Counted from the first letter of the stretch, positions 8,589 through 16,757 are shown. The stretch is 64,000 nt of DNA from Paenibacillus oleatilyticus (GCF_018998565.1 NZ_JAHNZO010000001.1:77774-141773); one strand, 5' to 3'. A program made the numbers and translations. Notes: generated by a model from the sequence alone, not told the origin.

Positions 8589-9086
8589 TCAGGGTGTTAG
8601 AATGACTAACTTTTCAACGGCAAACCAGTCTTTTTCACCTATTTTTTCAATAACTGATGCAAGCATTTCTTTGGTGAAATTTTCATAGTTTAATAATTCT
8701 GCCTTCATTTCAATTTTTTTCGCGTAATAGTTCCCATTGAAGCCCTCAACATATGCCAAGTATTTGCTGATTTCACTACTGCCATTTGGATAATGAAACT
8801 GTAAAACATATATTTTATTGATATTTGGTATGATAATATCCTGCCGTTTATGTATTGTATTGATCCAATGTATAACGTTATTTTTTTCTTTTTCGTCAGA
8901 AAAAACATTAATCAGTTCCGGTTGAGTTTTATGCGAATCTGAACGATACAGATGGATGTCAATCAACCTTATATCGTTGGCGGGGAACTCGTTTGTAAGT
9001 GATTCAATATTACTGATATTTTCTTTATTCGCAGGAGAGCAACCTCCTAATAAAAACACTAATAGAAAAATATACATATATTTCAT
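8589..9086 (-). CDS. small lipoprotein, function unknown
   Basis: This 165-residue protein begins with a short hydrophobic signal and the lipobox LLGGC (Cys at residue 16), so it is probably lipid-anchored outside the membrane. The rest is a mixed alpha/beta domain rich in Asn, Ile and Lys. I do not recognise the family. AAGGAG lies 11 bases before the ATG. It lies between the two peptide receptors in the AT-rich island, so it may be cargo of that regulon. Confidence 0.65.
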   Translation of the reverse strand: MKYMYIFLLVFLLGGCSPANKENISNIESLTNEFPANDIRLIDIHLYRSDSHKTQPELINVFSDEKEKNNVIHWINTIHKRQDIIIPNINKIYVLQFHYPNGSSEISKYLAYVEGFNGNYYAKKIEMKAELLNYENFTKEMLASVIEKIGEKDWFAVEKLVILTP

Positions 9087-9114
9087 GTCTTAAGCAACTC
9101 CTTATTTTAGAAGA

Positions 9115-9141
9115 GCCCTCGCTCTAAATATGAACGAGGGC
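9115..9141. terminator. hairpin between lipoprotein and secreted-protein genes
   Basis: GCCCTCG/CGAGGGC stem. Rightward it is followed by CTGCTTTTTT; leftward the tail is only moderately T-rich, and A-runs on the other side could extend the stem. Confidence 0.6.
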
Positions 9142-9152
9142 CTGCTTTTTTA

Positions 9153-10307
9153 TTAATTCCAATTAGTACTCCAGTATCCTTTAAATATTTTATCAAAAAG
9201 ATAGTTTCCCCCTGATATTTCAGGCAATAAACTCACATCTAACGCATGAGGAGTGTATTTAAAAAGTGCCCATGTTCCATAGTTTTTAACCCAGATATAA
9301 TTTTTATAGGTGACACCATTTGAAGTAACTGTTCTACCATAGTTTATGTTACTAAACAGATTAGGATATGAGGAAGGAGATTGAAACCAGAGATTTTTAA
9401 GTAGTTCTGTTCCTTTATTAATTTGAACATCAAACCCGCTTGTACCTGAGAGGTCCCCTCCATCTGTTGCACCGTATCCCATAGCGTAATAAAATCTGCG
9501 GGCAGAAAAGCTTACATCTCCGGGTTTTGCGCTAACAAGGCTTGCTTCTTTTTGCAAACTTGTAATAATAACCTTGGGATTAACCCTGTAGGTCTGAACG
9601 GCATTGAAAATGGCTTTAGACGGGACAATTGTAGAATTCGTATTGTATACATTGCCATTGGAATCTTTTCTCCAAATTTGAACCGCATCTTTTAAAATTG
9701 AATTTCTGCTTGAGAAAAAGTTTTGGATTTGATTCTCATTCATAGAGTCTGGATTAACAAACGGGTCAGATCCACCGGACGAGCACGGGCACGAACCCGG
9801 GACTAAATCATTCATTAGTACTCCGTTGACCTTATAATCTTCATATTGTGTCGTACTCAGCGGTTCGATACTAACATAACTCTTCATTTTGTCTTGCTCA
9901 AGTTTCTTTTGCTCGTCAACTGATAAAGACGCGAGTTTTTTAACCTTTTCGTCTACAAACGAAAATCCACGTTTGTAAAGTTCTTTATCATTTTCATACT
10001 CGGTGACCTCGATATAATTTTCTCGCTGTTCGTATTTTTGCTTTTTTCCTTTGTTGTCTATTGATTCCATAATTTTACCATTTTTGTCATACTTATACGA
10101 AACTTCAACACCATCTGCATGAAATTCTTTTTCTATTTTTCCTGTTTGATCGTAAAGCATAATGTTTACTTGTTGATTAACAGCAGTTTGTTGAAGTTCA
10201 CCCATAGCCTTAATATCATTTTTTGCCTCTGCATTCGGTACAAGCAACAAAGTACTGGCTGAAAATAATACGGCCGCTACTAAAGGTATTGATTTTTTTA
10301 TCAACAT
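9153..10307 (-). CDS. secreted protein with a C-terminal lysozyme/glucosaminidase-like domain
   Basis: This 384-residue protein has a classical signal peptide (residues 1-28, ending NAEA) and AGGAGG before the ATG. Residues ~45-110 contain a YD-like segment (YKYDKNGKIMES). After a CPCSSGG linker comes a ~190-residue domain with SLQKEASLVS, AMGYGATDGGD and WALFKYTPHA. I associate this arrangement with exported glucosaminidase/lysozyme-like domains of Gram-positives, where the Glu in LQKE would be the candidate acid. The match is from memory and hydrolase activity is not proven. It lies between the two peptide receptors. Confidence 0.6.
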   Translation of the reverse strand: MLIKKSIPLVAAVLFSASTLLLVPNAEAKNDIKAMGELQQTAVNQQVNIMLYDQTGKIEKEFHADGVEVSYKYDKNGKIMESIDNKGKKQKYEQRENYIEVTEYENDKELYKRGFSFVDEKVKKLASLSVDEQKKLEQDKMKSYVSIEPLSTTQYEDYKVNGVLMNDLVPGSCPCSSGGSDPFVNPDSMNENQIQNFFSSRNSILKDAVQIWRKDSNGNVYNTNSTIVPSKAIFNAVQTYRVNPKVIITSLQKEASLVSAKPGDVSFSARRFYYAMGYGATDGGDLSGTSGFDVQINKGTELLKNLWFQSPSSYPNLFSNINYGRTVTSNGVTYKNYIWVKNYGTWALFKYTPHALDVSLLPEISGGNYLFDKIFKGYWSTNWN

Positions 10308-10475
10308 TTTTTTCCTCCTATAATTTTAATATATATTTTACATTTGAACAAGAAATTCACTTTTGGAGTGCCAGATTCACTGTAGGCAAAACAAGTTACG
10401 TAAGGACCCTTCCCTGACCAAAATCAAGTTACTGAATCGTCATGTCTCAGAATTGGGAAAGACCTAAAAAAATAC

Positions 10476-10661
10476 TTATACGCCAACCGTTCGAATTTTC
10501 ATGAGGGCTTGTATATGGTATCTAGTCCTTCGAAATTTTTTTGAAAACTGATACCCTTGAGCGACAAGGATGTACCGATCTAAACGCTGGCTTAAACAGA
10601 TCACCTCCTCGTTTGAAAACGATCCTTTTTCTTCAACCAACATTACGAGTTGCTGTCGCAT
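10476..10661 (-). CDS. Spo0E-like aspartyl-phosphate phosphatase
   Basis: This 61-residue protein matches the Spo0E family: RQQLVMLVEEKGSFSNEEVICLSQRLDRYI contains the SQxLD signature found in phosphatases acting on Spo0A~P. The natural start is unclear. A strong AAGGAGG (10709-10715) precedes a TTG at 10698-10700 in the same frame. That frame reads L-K-Q, then TGA (10689-10691), then NRLKRKIKR leading into ATG 10661, and this stretch still looks like family sequence. So either a nonsense mutation has cut off the first residues or translation starts internally. Family is confident; whether it is expressed is not. Confidence 0.7.
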   Translation of the reverse strand: MRQQLVMLVEEKGSFSNEEVICLSQRLDRYILVAQGYQFSKKFRRTRYHIQALMKIRTVGV

Positions 10662-10702
10662 TCTCTTGATCTTTCTTTTTAGTCTATTTCATTGTTTCAA
10701 AT

Positions 10703-10715
10703 CTCTCACCTCCTT
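10703..10715 (-). promoter_or_regulatory. strong ribosome site before an interrupted Spo0E-like frame
   Basis: AAGGAGGTGAGAG lies eight bases before TTG 10700, which is in frame with the Spo0E-like ORF but separated from it by TGA at 10689-10691. Confidence 0.6.
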
Positions 10716-10856
10716 GTTTAATTGAAGTATAAGACCACTTCACCAAAAACAATAAAATGAGATTTTTGGAGAATTTTGGGATACGATAAATTTGCTTTTT
10801 ATTGAATAATATGTAATATTTTTGATAGCCTATATTTTCAAATAAGGGTGGTTCTG

Positions 10857-12218
10857 ATGGAACAATCTGCTGTCATTCGTTGTTTGCGTTCCGAAATCGA
10901 TGAACAAATGAAGAAATACGGCTATTCACTTACTAAATTGAGCAAACTGACAGGGATTCATCTCGGATACCTGAGTGAGACTCTAAACCGCAGACCTCCA
11001 CGCCCTATAACGATTAACCTACTCGATACCCTAGCAAAAGTTTTTCATCAGCCCCCCGGATGGCTCTACGAATTATATCCTGAAGAATGCTTTTCGGCTG
11101 AAAAGGTATCACGCCCTCGCATGATTCCATTCCTTACTCGATGCGCAGAACTGGAGCGATTTGATCTTATAACATCGACTACTTCGAAATTACTCGAAAT
11201 CCCCAAAAATATAGAAATTCTCTTTTACGTAGCAGAACAGCTTTGGGAAAAAGGACTACAAAACGAATCCGCTCACTTTTACCGCCTTGTCATCGAGAAC
11301 GAAAGAGACAGCTTTCATGACCGATTCGCTATAAGCCAATATCGTTTGTTCCGCGCTTCACTCGGGACGAATGCAGAGGAAAATAAAGAAGCGATCGTTC
11401 GATTTGAACTATATTACAATCGCTTAGCTGAAGATTTTCAATTGGATGCTTTGCTGCAGATGACCAATGTTTATTACACGTTGGAAAACTGGAAAAAAGT
11501 CGAAAGATATGCAGATGAATTAAGAGAATTGGCGGGCAAAATATATCAAGATCGGCTAAGAAAGCGATATAGTACAAAACCTTTCGAACCTTTAAAAACG
11601 GAACGGCATTTAGTGGTTTACTACGGACAAGGATTTCTTTTAAAGGGGATTGCCCTTACCATGCAAGAGCAGTATGAAGAAGCAAAAAAATATGTTTCGG
11701 TATATTCCAACCTTGGATGGTTTGAGCTTCTTGATGAGATGGGAAAAAAAGAGGTTGAGAAGTTTCACGTTTGGGGAAAAGGTAATATGTTGATGTTAAA
11801 TTTAATGACTGGAAACCAGAACATCCTCCCTGATTTCTCGGATTTTTTGGAAGAAAACCCTACGGATACCCTCCCATACATGTTAGGCATGATGGAGGCA
11901 GCAAATAGAAATAATTTTTCAGTAGACGATGTAATAAATCGCTTTTGTGAAAGAATTCCCCATCCGGATATTGTGACAACTCATATTAAAAGAAAACAAT
12001 TATTCCGCTTTTGGTACGAGAAAGCTATCTACAACTTTAAACATGGAAGAAGAAGCTGCGGCATGAAAGATCTCCTTTCCGCTTTACATTTAGCTGAAAA
12101 AATGCAATATTCTTCAGGGCTGAGAAAAATGATTTTACTCATGTTGTATGAAGTCGACGGTGCGAACGAACAACAAGAAATTCAAAAAGTGCTGGAAGAA
12201 ATGCAGAGTGAAAACTAG
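10857..12218 (+). CDS. HTH-TPR peptide-responsive regulator (AloR/AimR-like, RRNPP type)
   Basis: This 453-residue protein has an XRE-type helix-turn-helix at residues ~8-70 (SLTKLSKLTGIHLGYLSETLNRR), followed by ~370 residues of TPR-like helices homologous to the receptor at 7262-8317. This is the RRNPP layout (PlcR, NprR, AimR, Paenibacillus AloR): DNA binding controlled by a re-imported peptide. ATG 10857 is preceded by aagggtgg; an in-frame GTG nine bases earlier is less likely. No good pro-peptide gene follows it, so it may respond to the peptide made at 7140-7265 or to one encoded elsewhere. Confidence 0.75.
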   Translation: MEQSAVIRCLRSEIDEQMKKYGYSLTKLSKLTGIHLGYLSETLNRRPPRPITINLLDTLAKVFHQPPGWLYELYPEECFSAEKVSRPRMIPFLTRCAELERFDLITSTTSKLLEIPKNIEILFYVAEQLWEKGLQNESAHFYRLVIENERDSFHDRFAISQYRLFRASLGTNAEENKEAIVRFELYYNRLAEDFQLDALLQMTNVYYTLENWKKVERYADELRELAGKIYQDRLRKRYSTKPFEPLKTERHLVVYYGQGFLLKGIALTMQEQYEEAKKYVSVYSNLGWFELLDEMGKKEVEKFHVWGKGNMLMLNLMTGNQNILPDFSDFLEENPTDTLPYMLGMMEAANRNNFSVDDVINRFCERIPHPDIVTTHIKRKQLFRFWYEKAIYNFKHGRRSCGMKDLLSALHLAEKMQYSSGLRKMILLMLYEVDGANEQQEIQKVLEEMQSEN

Positions 12219-12562
12219 TTCTAGTTCAGCCCTCCGATTTCCTCTCCTATGTAACGTTGTAGCACAAAAAAGGACCTAGTGTCAGGTCCTCAGAGTGTTG
12301 GTCATCCCAACATCCACGTCACGTAGGTTGCCTACAGCATCCGTAGCTCCAGTAGCATTAGTAGTGCGGTGCCCGCAAAATCTGTCCGCAGTCGGAGCAA
12401 ATAGCTTCTTGGCGTGGTTTAACGCGAATGACAGCTACATCCTTCAGATCGAAGATCGATTGCACGGCCTCCCGTCCATGCTCACTGATTCCCTGCTGCA
12501 TGAACTCATATTCCCCAAATCGGACTAGATTCGAGCCTTTTTATGATTCCTTTTAAAAAGTA
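12219..12562. other. gap with possible minus-strand remnants
   Basis: No supported intact gene. On the minus strand one frame ends ...AICSDCGQILRAPHY with a zinc-ribbon-like CxxC. The next frame ends ATGATDAVGNLRDVDVGMTNTLRT inside the hairpin at 12271-12290. These look like frameshifted pieces of lost genes, but I cannot name them. Confidence 0.35.
12271..12290 (-). terminator. hairpin terminator on the minus strand
   Basis: AGGACCT/AGGTCCT with a six-base loop, followed leftward by TTTTTTG. It faces a degraded minus-strand interval and may also stop transcription coming from the right. Confidence 0.55.
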
Positions 12563-13678
12563 TCAAAGACTTGAAACGATATTTACCAGTGTAGAACTAA
12601 TGTATCTCACATCGGCTTCGGTTAGCGTGCCGTAGCTCGGGAGATTGATGCCTTGAGCGGCAATCCGGCCCGCCACCGGAAACTCCGACGCGGATTGAAG
12701 CTTCTCGTAAGGCGGCAGCACGTGCATCGGATAAAAGAACGGCCGGCTCTCGATCCCTCGGAGCTGGAGCCGACGGATGACTTCATCGCGCTCGGCCTCC
12801 GAGTCTTCGCGCAGCACGACGCTGAACAGCCAATAGACGTTCTTCGCCCAATCCTGCTGGACGGGCAGTGCAAGAGCGCTGCAATCCCGCAAATACTTGG
12901 TATAGTGGTCTGCAATCCGCAGTCTCTGCGCGATATGCCACTCCGCGTTCTGCAATTGGGCACAGCCGATGGCCGCTTGAATGTTGGTCATCCGGTAATT
13001 GTAACCGACGACGGTGTGGAAATAACGGCGTTGCGGGTCCATTCCCTGTCCCCGAAGCAGCCGGGCCCGGTCCGCAAGCGCATCGTCGTTCGTCGTCAAA
13101 ACCCCGCCTTCGCCCGTCGTAATGATCTTGTTGCCGAACAAGCTGAAGATCGCACTGTCCCCCAGTCCACCGGTGCGCTGTCCCCTATATTCGGCCCCCA
13201 ACGCTTCGGCCGCATCTTCCACGACGAATAAACCGTACTGCCGGGCAAGCTGCAGAATCGGGTCCATGTCAGCAGGATGCCCGTAGAGATGGACTGCGAC
13301 GATGCCTTTCGTTCTCGGCGTGATCCGTTCCTCGATCCGCTTCGGATCGATGTTCCAGGTCTCCGGCTCCGAATCGACGAACACCGGCTTCGCCCCGCAA
13401 TAGGTGACCGCATTGGCCGTGGCGACGAATGTTAACGTAGGGACGATAATCTCGTCTCCCGGCCCCACGCCGTGCGCAAGCAAAGCCAGATGCAGCGCCG
13501 TCGTACCATTGTTGCAGGCGATGGCGTGCTTCGCCTGACAGAAGGCCGCGAATTCTACTTCGAAACGCTTGATATATGATCCGTTAGAGGAGATCCACGT
13601 CGAATCCAGGCAATCCATCACGTATTTCTTCTCATTGCCGTTCAAGACAGGCAGCGCAACAGGATAAAATTTATCCAC
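12563..13678 (-). CDS. DegT/DnrJ-family sugar aminotransferase, perosamine-synthase-like
   Basis: This 371-residue PLP enzyme of the DegT/DnrJ/EryC1 family has the pattern seen in GDP-perosamine synthase: NGNEKKYVMDCLDSTWISSNG at the start, EDAAEALGA for the cofactor pocket, and SLFGNKIITTGEGG with the PLP lysine (~Lys184). It would aminate a 4-keto-6-deoxy nucleotide sugar; the exact sugar is not determined. GTG at 13676-13678 is the start because GGAGG lies seven bases upstream. Its neighbours are collagen-like and rml remnants, so a role in spore or cell-surface glycans is likely. Confidence 0.82.
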   Translation of the reverse strand: MDKFYPVALPVLNGNEKKYVMDCLDSTWISSNGSYIKRFEVEFAAFCQAKHAIACNNGTTALHLALLAHGVGPGDEIIVPTLTFVATANAVTYCGAKPVFVDSEPETWNIDPKRIEERITPRTKGIVAVHLYGHPADMDPILQLARQYGLFVVEDAAEALGAEYRGQRTGGLGDSAIFSLFGNKIITTGEGGVLTTNDDALADRARLLRGQGMDPQRRYFHTVVGYNYRMTNIQAAIGCAQLQNAEWHIAQRLRIADHYTKYLRDCSALALPVQQDWAKNVYWLFSVVLREDSEAERDEVIRRLQLRGIESRPFFYPMHVLPPYEKLQSASEFPVAGRIAAQGINLPSYGTLTEADVRYISSTLVNIVSSL

Positions 13679-13925
13679 ATGATTTCCTCCTTCAATGATG
13701 GTATGGTGCTCAATCACGGCATATCCATTTGTTCATCATATGCATTCCTCTTCGGAACGCCTGTACGGAAACCTATGGGAGGCGGCAGGAAGAAAACGAT
13801 TTTCGTAGGAGAAGGTCCCGGGATACGGCCAATAAATACGCGGTTATCTCTCAGGCATGTACCGTGGCGGCTGCTATTGTCCGCTCATATGATTAGTAAC
13901 TTGACAGAAAAGGAGTGATTTCCTG
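13679..13925. other. intergenic region, no gene seen
   Basis: Divergent upstream region of the aminotransferase and the collagen-like pseudogene. AAAAGGAGTGA at 13908-13918 looks like the original ribosome site of the collagen gene, but no usable start codon follows in the right frame. Confidence 0.4.
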
Positions 13926-14461
13926 GGTGAAACAGGGCTCACCGGCCTTACCGGGTTAACGGGCCTTACTGGACCGACAGCCCTACAGGTCCAACTGGTC
14001 CAACCGGCCCCACAGGACCAACAGGGCCTACGGGGCCTACTGGACTTGCTGGAGCGGCAACGGATGTGACCGGCGTTCAAACTGCGGCTGCACTGGGACT
14101 TCCTGCCGGAGTCGAGACTACGCTGATTACGCTGCCCGGCGTTACATTTACAGCGCTTAACGATACGGCGCAAGTGAATGGCAACTTTAGCATCGCAACA
14201 ACGACGGTATTTCTGACTCAAACGCTGGACGCCGTAACGGCCCTTTTAGGCCCGGGTCATGTTACCGGAAGCATCCTCTTTACAGATACTCCTACGCTCG
14301 GTACATATTCCTACACACTGCGAGTGACCCCCACCACGCTTCTCGGCGCCGGGGTTACAATGACTGCAAACTACAGAGCACTGAGCGCCGTTGTCGTAAA
14401 CGGTTTACCTGCTTTGCAGCGCAAACACCCGCGTCCGAGTGGATGCGGGTCAGGGTGTTGA
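13926..14461 (+). pseudogene. collagen-like spore-surface protein, frameshifted
   Basis: From 13926 the frame reads GETGLTGLTGLTGLTGPT, then a missing G near 13977-13982 shifts it. Gly-Pro-Thr repeats resume in another frame and lead to a ~110-residue beta-rich domain (TDVTGVQTAAALGLPAG... MTANYRALSAVVVNG) of the BclA-like type. There is no ATG/GTG/TTG after the ribosome site, so the N-terminus is also lost. The open frame runs on through a terminator-like hairpin and stops at TGA 14459-14461, inside the inverted repeat of the inserted element at 14456. Confidence 0.65.
14428..14449. repeat. left copy of duplicated terminator hairpin (element copy 1)
   Basis: A 22-bp hairpin (CCCGC-GTCC loop GGAT-GCGGG type) that is repeated with one mismatch at 14666-14687, on the other side of the inserted element. 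Confidence 0.85.
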
Positions 14462-14659
14462 GAAAGTGGTCAAACGGGATTATAGAGGTAACGAAGGGGT
14501 GGGGTATCCACTTCCGACCACTCTTGTCTTCGGGAAATTTGATTGGAAGCCGCTTACTAGCGGACATTTCCCGAAGACAAAGGCGGCCGCTATCGCTTCT
14601 CCAGCGGATACCCCACCTCCGTATGTTTCTCTATTTTTGCTTAGACCACTTTCTCAACA
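14456..14659. mobile_element. 204-bp palindromic MITE-like element, copy 1
   Basis: The ends are TGTTGAGAAAGTGGTC and its inverse complement. Inside, GGTGGGGTATCC and GTCTTCGGGAAAT also occur as inverted partners, so the whole element can fold into one long hairpin. It has no coding capacity. It is ~98% identical to the copy at 30581-30784 (four differences in 204 bp), and a diverged inverted copy lies at 58640-58842. Identical hairpin sequence lies on both sides, as for a target duplication. Confidence 0.85.
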
Positions 14660-14665
14660 AGCTCG

Positions 14666-14687
14666 CCCGCGTCCGAATGGATGCGGG
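14666..14687. terminator. right copy of duplicated hairpin; terminator for kimA
   Basis: Same 22-bp hairpin as 14428-14449. The right-hand copy keeps the native flank GGGTGTTTATTT, and leftward it lies just after the kimA stop. Before insertion the stem was probably longer (AACACCCGC/GCGGGTGTT). Confidence 0.7.
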
Positions 14688-14710
14688 TGTTTATTTGGCT
14701 CTTGCCGGTA

Positions 14711-16537
14711 CTATTTCTTCAAATGATACGGTACGGTCGTAACAATGACATTCCTTCGAAACAACAGGTGTGCCCGAATCAGCAGGCTTGATTGGTTATG
14801 CAGAATATTATGCCATCCCTTCTTGGGGAAGAACTGCGGGATCACAACCGTAACCTGGTAGTTGGACTCACTAGCTTTGCGCTGCACCGTGTCGATAAAT
14901 TTAGTCAGTGGCTGAATAATACTTCGATAAGGAGAATGCAGGGTAACAAGTCTAATTTCAGGCTGCCACTTTTTCCACTTTTCTTCAAATATAGCTTCAT
15001 CCTCTCTGCTGAAAGGAACATGAACGGCTATAATCTGGTGCGGGGAGAGCGATTTGACATAGTTTAATGAATTCTCCACCACTTGAGTAATACCGGCTAC
15101 AGGAAGAATCATGACATTGCCTCCAATGGACAGGGCAGGTTCGCAAGTGCTGATTCTTAGTTGCTCCCCTACGTCCTCATAATGTTTCCTGATACGGTAA
15201 AAGATCAGAATGATGACGGGCAAGAATACCAGGACAGACCATACCTGCTCGAATTTGGTAACAAAGAAAATGATGCTGACCAACAAGCTAATCAAAGCGC
15301 CGATCGAGTTGATAAGAAGCTTCGAAACCCATCCCTTCGGTTTCCCGCGAAACCATTTGACCATCATGCCCGTCTGCGACAAAGTAAAAGGGATAAATAC
15401 GCCGACCGCATACAGGGGAATGAGATGTTCGGTTTGTCCTCGGAAACCGACAATCAGAACAATGGACAATAATCCAAGCATGATAATTCCATTCGAATAG
15501 CCCAAACGGTCTCCCCGGACCGTGAACATTCTCGGGATAAACTTATCCTTGGCCAGATTTACCGCAAGCAACGGGAAAGCGGAGTAGCCGGTGTTAGCAG
15601 CAAGGATTAGAATCAGGGCCGTTGTTCCTTGAATGAAATAATACATAAAGCTTCGGCCGAAGGTCTGTTCGGCGATTTGCGAAACTACGGTAACTTCCGG
15701 CCGCGGGGCAACTCCGTAATCGTAAGCCAGGTAGACGATTCCCGAAAATAACAGCGCCAGCAAGGTGCCCATCGCGATTAACGTTCTCGCCGCATTATTC
15801 GGTGCCGGATTTTTGAAATTAGGAATGGCATTCGATATGGCCTCCACTCCCGTTAAGGCCGAGCTGCCCGAGGCGAACGCCCGGAGAAGCAGGAATAACC
15901 CGATCCCGGCTACGGGCGTGCCCACGGGCGCATGGAGATCGGATGCTATATCTCCCGCAGCAATATTAAATAGGCCTACGCCAATTAAAATAAATAAAGC
16001 TAAGACGAATAAATAAACGGGATAGGCCAAGATCGAAGCCGATTCGGTCACCCCTCTTAAATTGAGCAGGGTAATAAACAAAACAAAGGCAACGGCAATA
16101 ATGACCGTATAGGGATGCAAGCTGGGAAAGGCAGAGGTGATCGCATCCGTGCCGGCGGATACACTCACAGCCACCGTTAAAATATAGTCCACCAGTAGGG
16201 AGCCTCCCGCGATTAACCCGGGATATAGCCCTAAATTCTCCTTGGAGACGACGTATGCTCCTCCGCCATGAGGATAGGCAAAAATAATTTGTCTGTACGA
16301 CAAAATTAACGCCACCAATAAGATTAAAACGCCCACGGCAATCGGGAGCGAATACCAGAATGCGGCGGCACTGACCGTCATTAAGACCAACAGGATCTGC
16401 TCCGGACCATAAGCCACCGACGATAGCGCATCGGAGGAAAGGATGGCCAATGCCTTCAGCTTAGTAAGCTTTTGCTCCCCCAATTCATTGGACTTTAAGG
16501 GTCGTCCAATAAGGAATCGCTTTAAAGAAGAGAACAT
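14711..16537 (-). CDS. kimA: KimA-type high-affinity potassium importer (APC superfamily)
   Basis: This 608-residue protein starts MFSSLKRFLIGRPLKSNELGEQKLTKLKALAILSSDALSSVAYG, the conserved N-terminus of YdaO/KimA. About 12 transmembrane helices follow (residues ~40-450), then a ~150-residue cytosolic C-terminal domain. KimA imports K+ with H+ and is inhibited by cyclic-di-AMP in Bacillus subtilis. In B. subtilis a c-di-AMP riboswitch precedes the gene; I could not recognise one here. ATG 16535-16537 has AGGGTGG upstream; longer in-frame starts lack a site. Downstream is the hairpin at 14666-14687. Confidence 0.88.
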   Translation of the reverse strand: MFSSLKRFLIGRPLKSNELGEQKLTKLKALAILSSDALSSVAYGPEQILLVLMTVSAAAFWYSLPIAVGVLILLVALILSYRQIIFAYPHGGGAYVVSKENLGLYPGLIAGGSLLVDYILTVAVSVSAGTDAITSAFPSLHPYTVIIAVAFVLFITLLNLRGVTESASILAYPVYLFVLALFILIGVGLFNIAAGDIASDLHAPVGTPVAGIGLFLLLRAFASGSSALTGVEAISNAIPNFKNPAPNNAARTLIAMGTLLALLFSGIVYLAYDYGVAPRPEVTVVSQIAEQTFGRSFMYYFIQGTTALILILAANTGYSAFPLLAVNLAKDKFIPRMFTVRGDRLGYSNGIIMLGLLSIVLIVGFRGQTEHLIPLYAVGVFIPFTLSQTGMMVKWFRGKPKGWVSKLLINSIGALISLLVSIIFFVTKFEQVWSVLVFLPVIILIFYRIRKHYEDVGEQLRISTCEPALSIGGNVMILPVAGITQVVENSLNYVKSLSPHQIIAVHVPFSREDEAIFEEKWKKWQPEIRLVTLHSPYRSIIQPLTKFIDTVQRKASESNYQVTVVIPQFFPKKGWHNILHNQSSLLIRAHLLFRRNVIVTTVPYHLKK

Positions 16538-16707
16538 CCGATGACACCACCCTCGCTTGAATTTGACCCTTATTACGCATTTTACTATGCTGCCGATCAT
16601 TCCCAAGACCTTCGCGCTCTTAGTTTCTACAATTTTTATTTTTTTATTTCACCCAAATCCGCAAAGCGATTCCCTGCATCCCGAGTGAGCATAGGGCCAT
16701 CGGCCAA

Positions 16708-16736
16708 TTGACAGAAGCTAGAAATCGAAGTATTAT
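16708..16736 (+). promoter_or_regulatory. sigma-A promoter of fabH
   Basis: TTGACA, 17 bases, TATTAT; close to consensus, ending 77 bases before the fabH start. Confidence 0.8.
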
Positions 16737-16739
16737 TTT

Positions 16740-16757
16740 TATTACCAGGTACTAATA
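16740..16757 (+). promoter_or_regulatory. FapR operator
   Basis: TATTACCAGGTACTAATA lies just after the -10 of the fabH promoter. Its complement TATTAGTACCTGGTAATA closely follows the FapR box (TTAGTACCTgnTACTAA). FapR represses fatty-acid genes, including both fabH genes of B. subtilis, until malonyl-CoA rises. A site here would block initiation. Confidence 0.75.

Noticed and set aside
12208..12279. 23-codon GTG frame overlapping the end of the HTH receptor gene, as a possible cognate peptide
   Set aside because: No hydrophobic signal segment and no ribosome site; its end falls in a hairpin.
14439..14742. Frames of 95-99 codons crossing element copy 1 (similar ones at 30580-30975)
   Set aside because: They arise from the palindromic element and its flanks; the element has no coding signature.
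16538..16707. Possible c-di-AMP (ydaO) riboswitch before kimA
   Set aside because: Some pieces (GGGTGAA) are present, but I cannot lay out the conserved pseudosymmetric core; a covariance-model search would decide.
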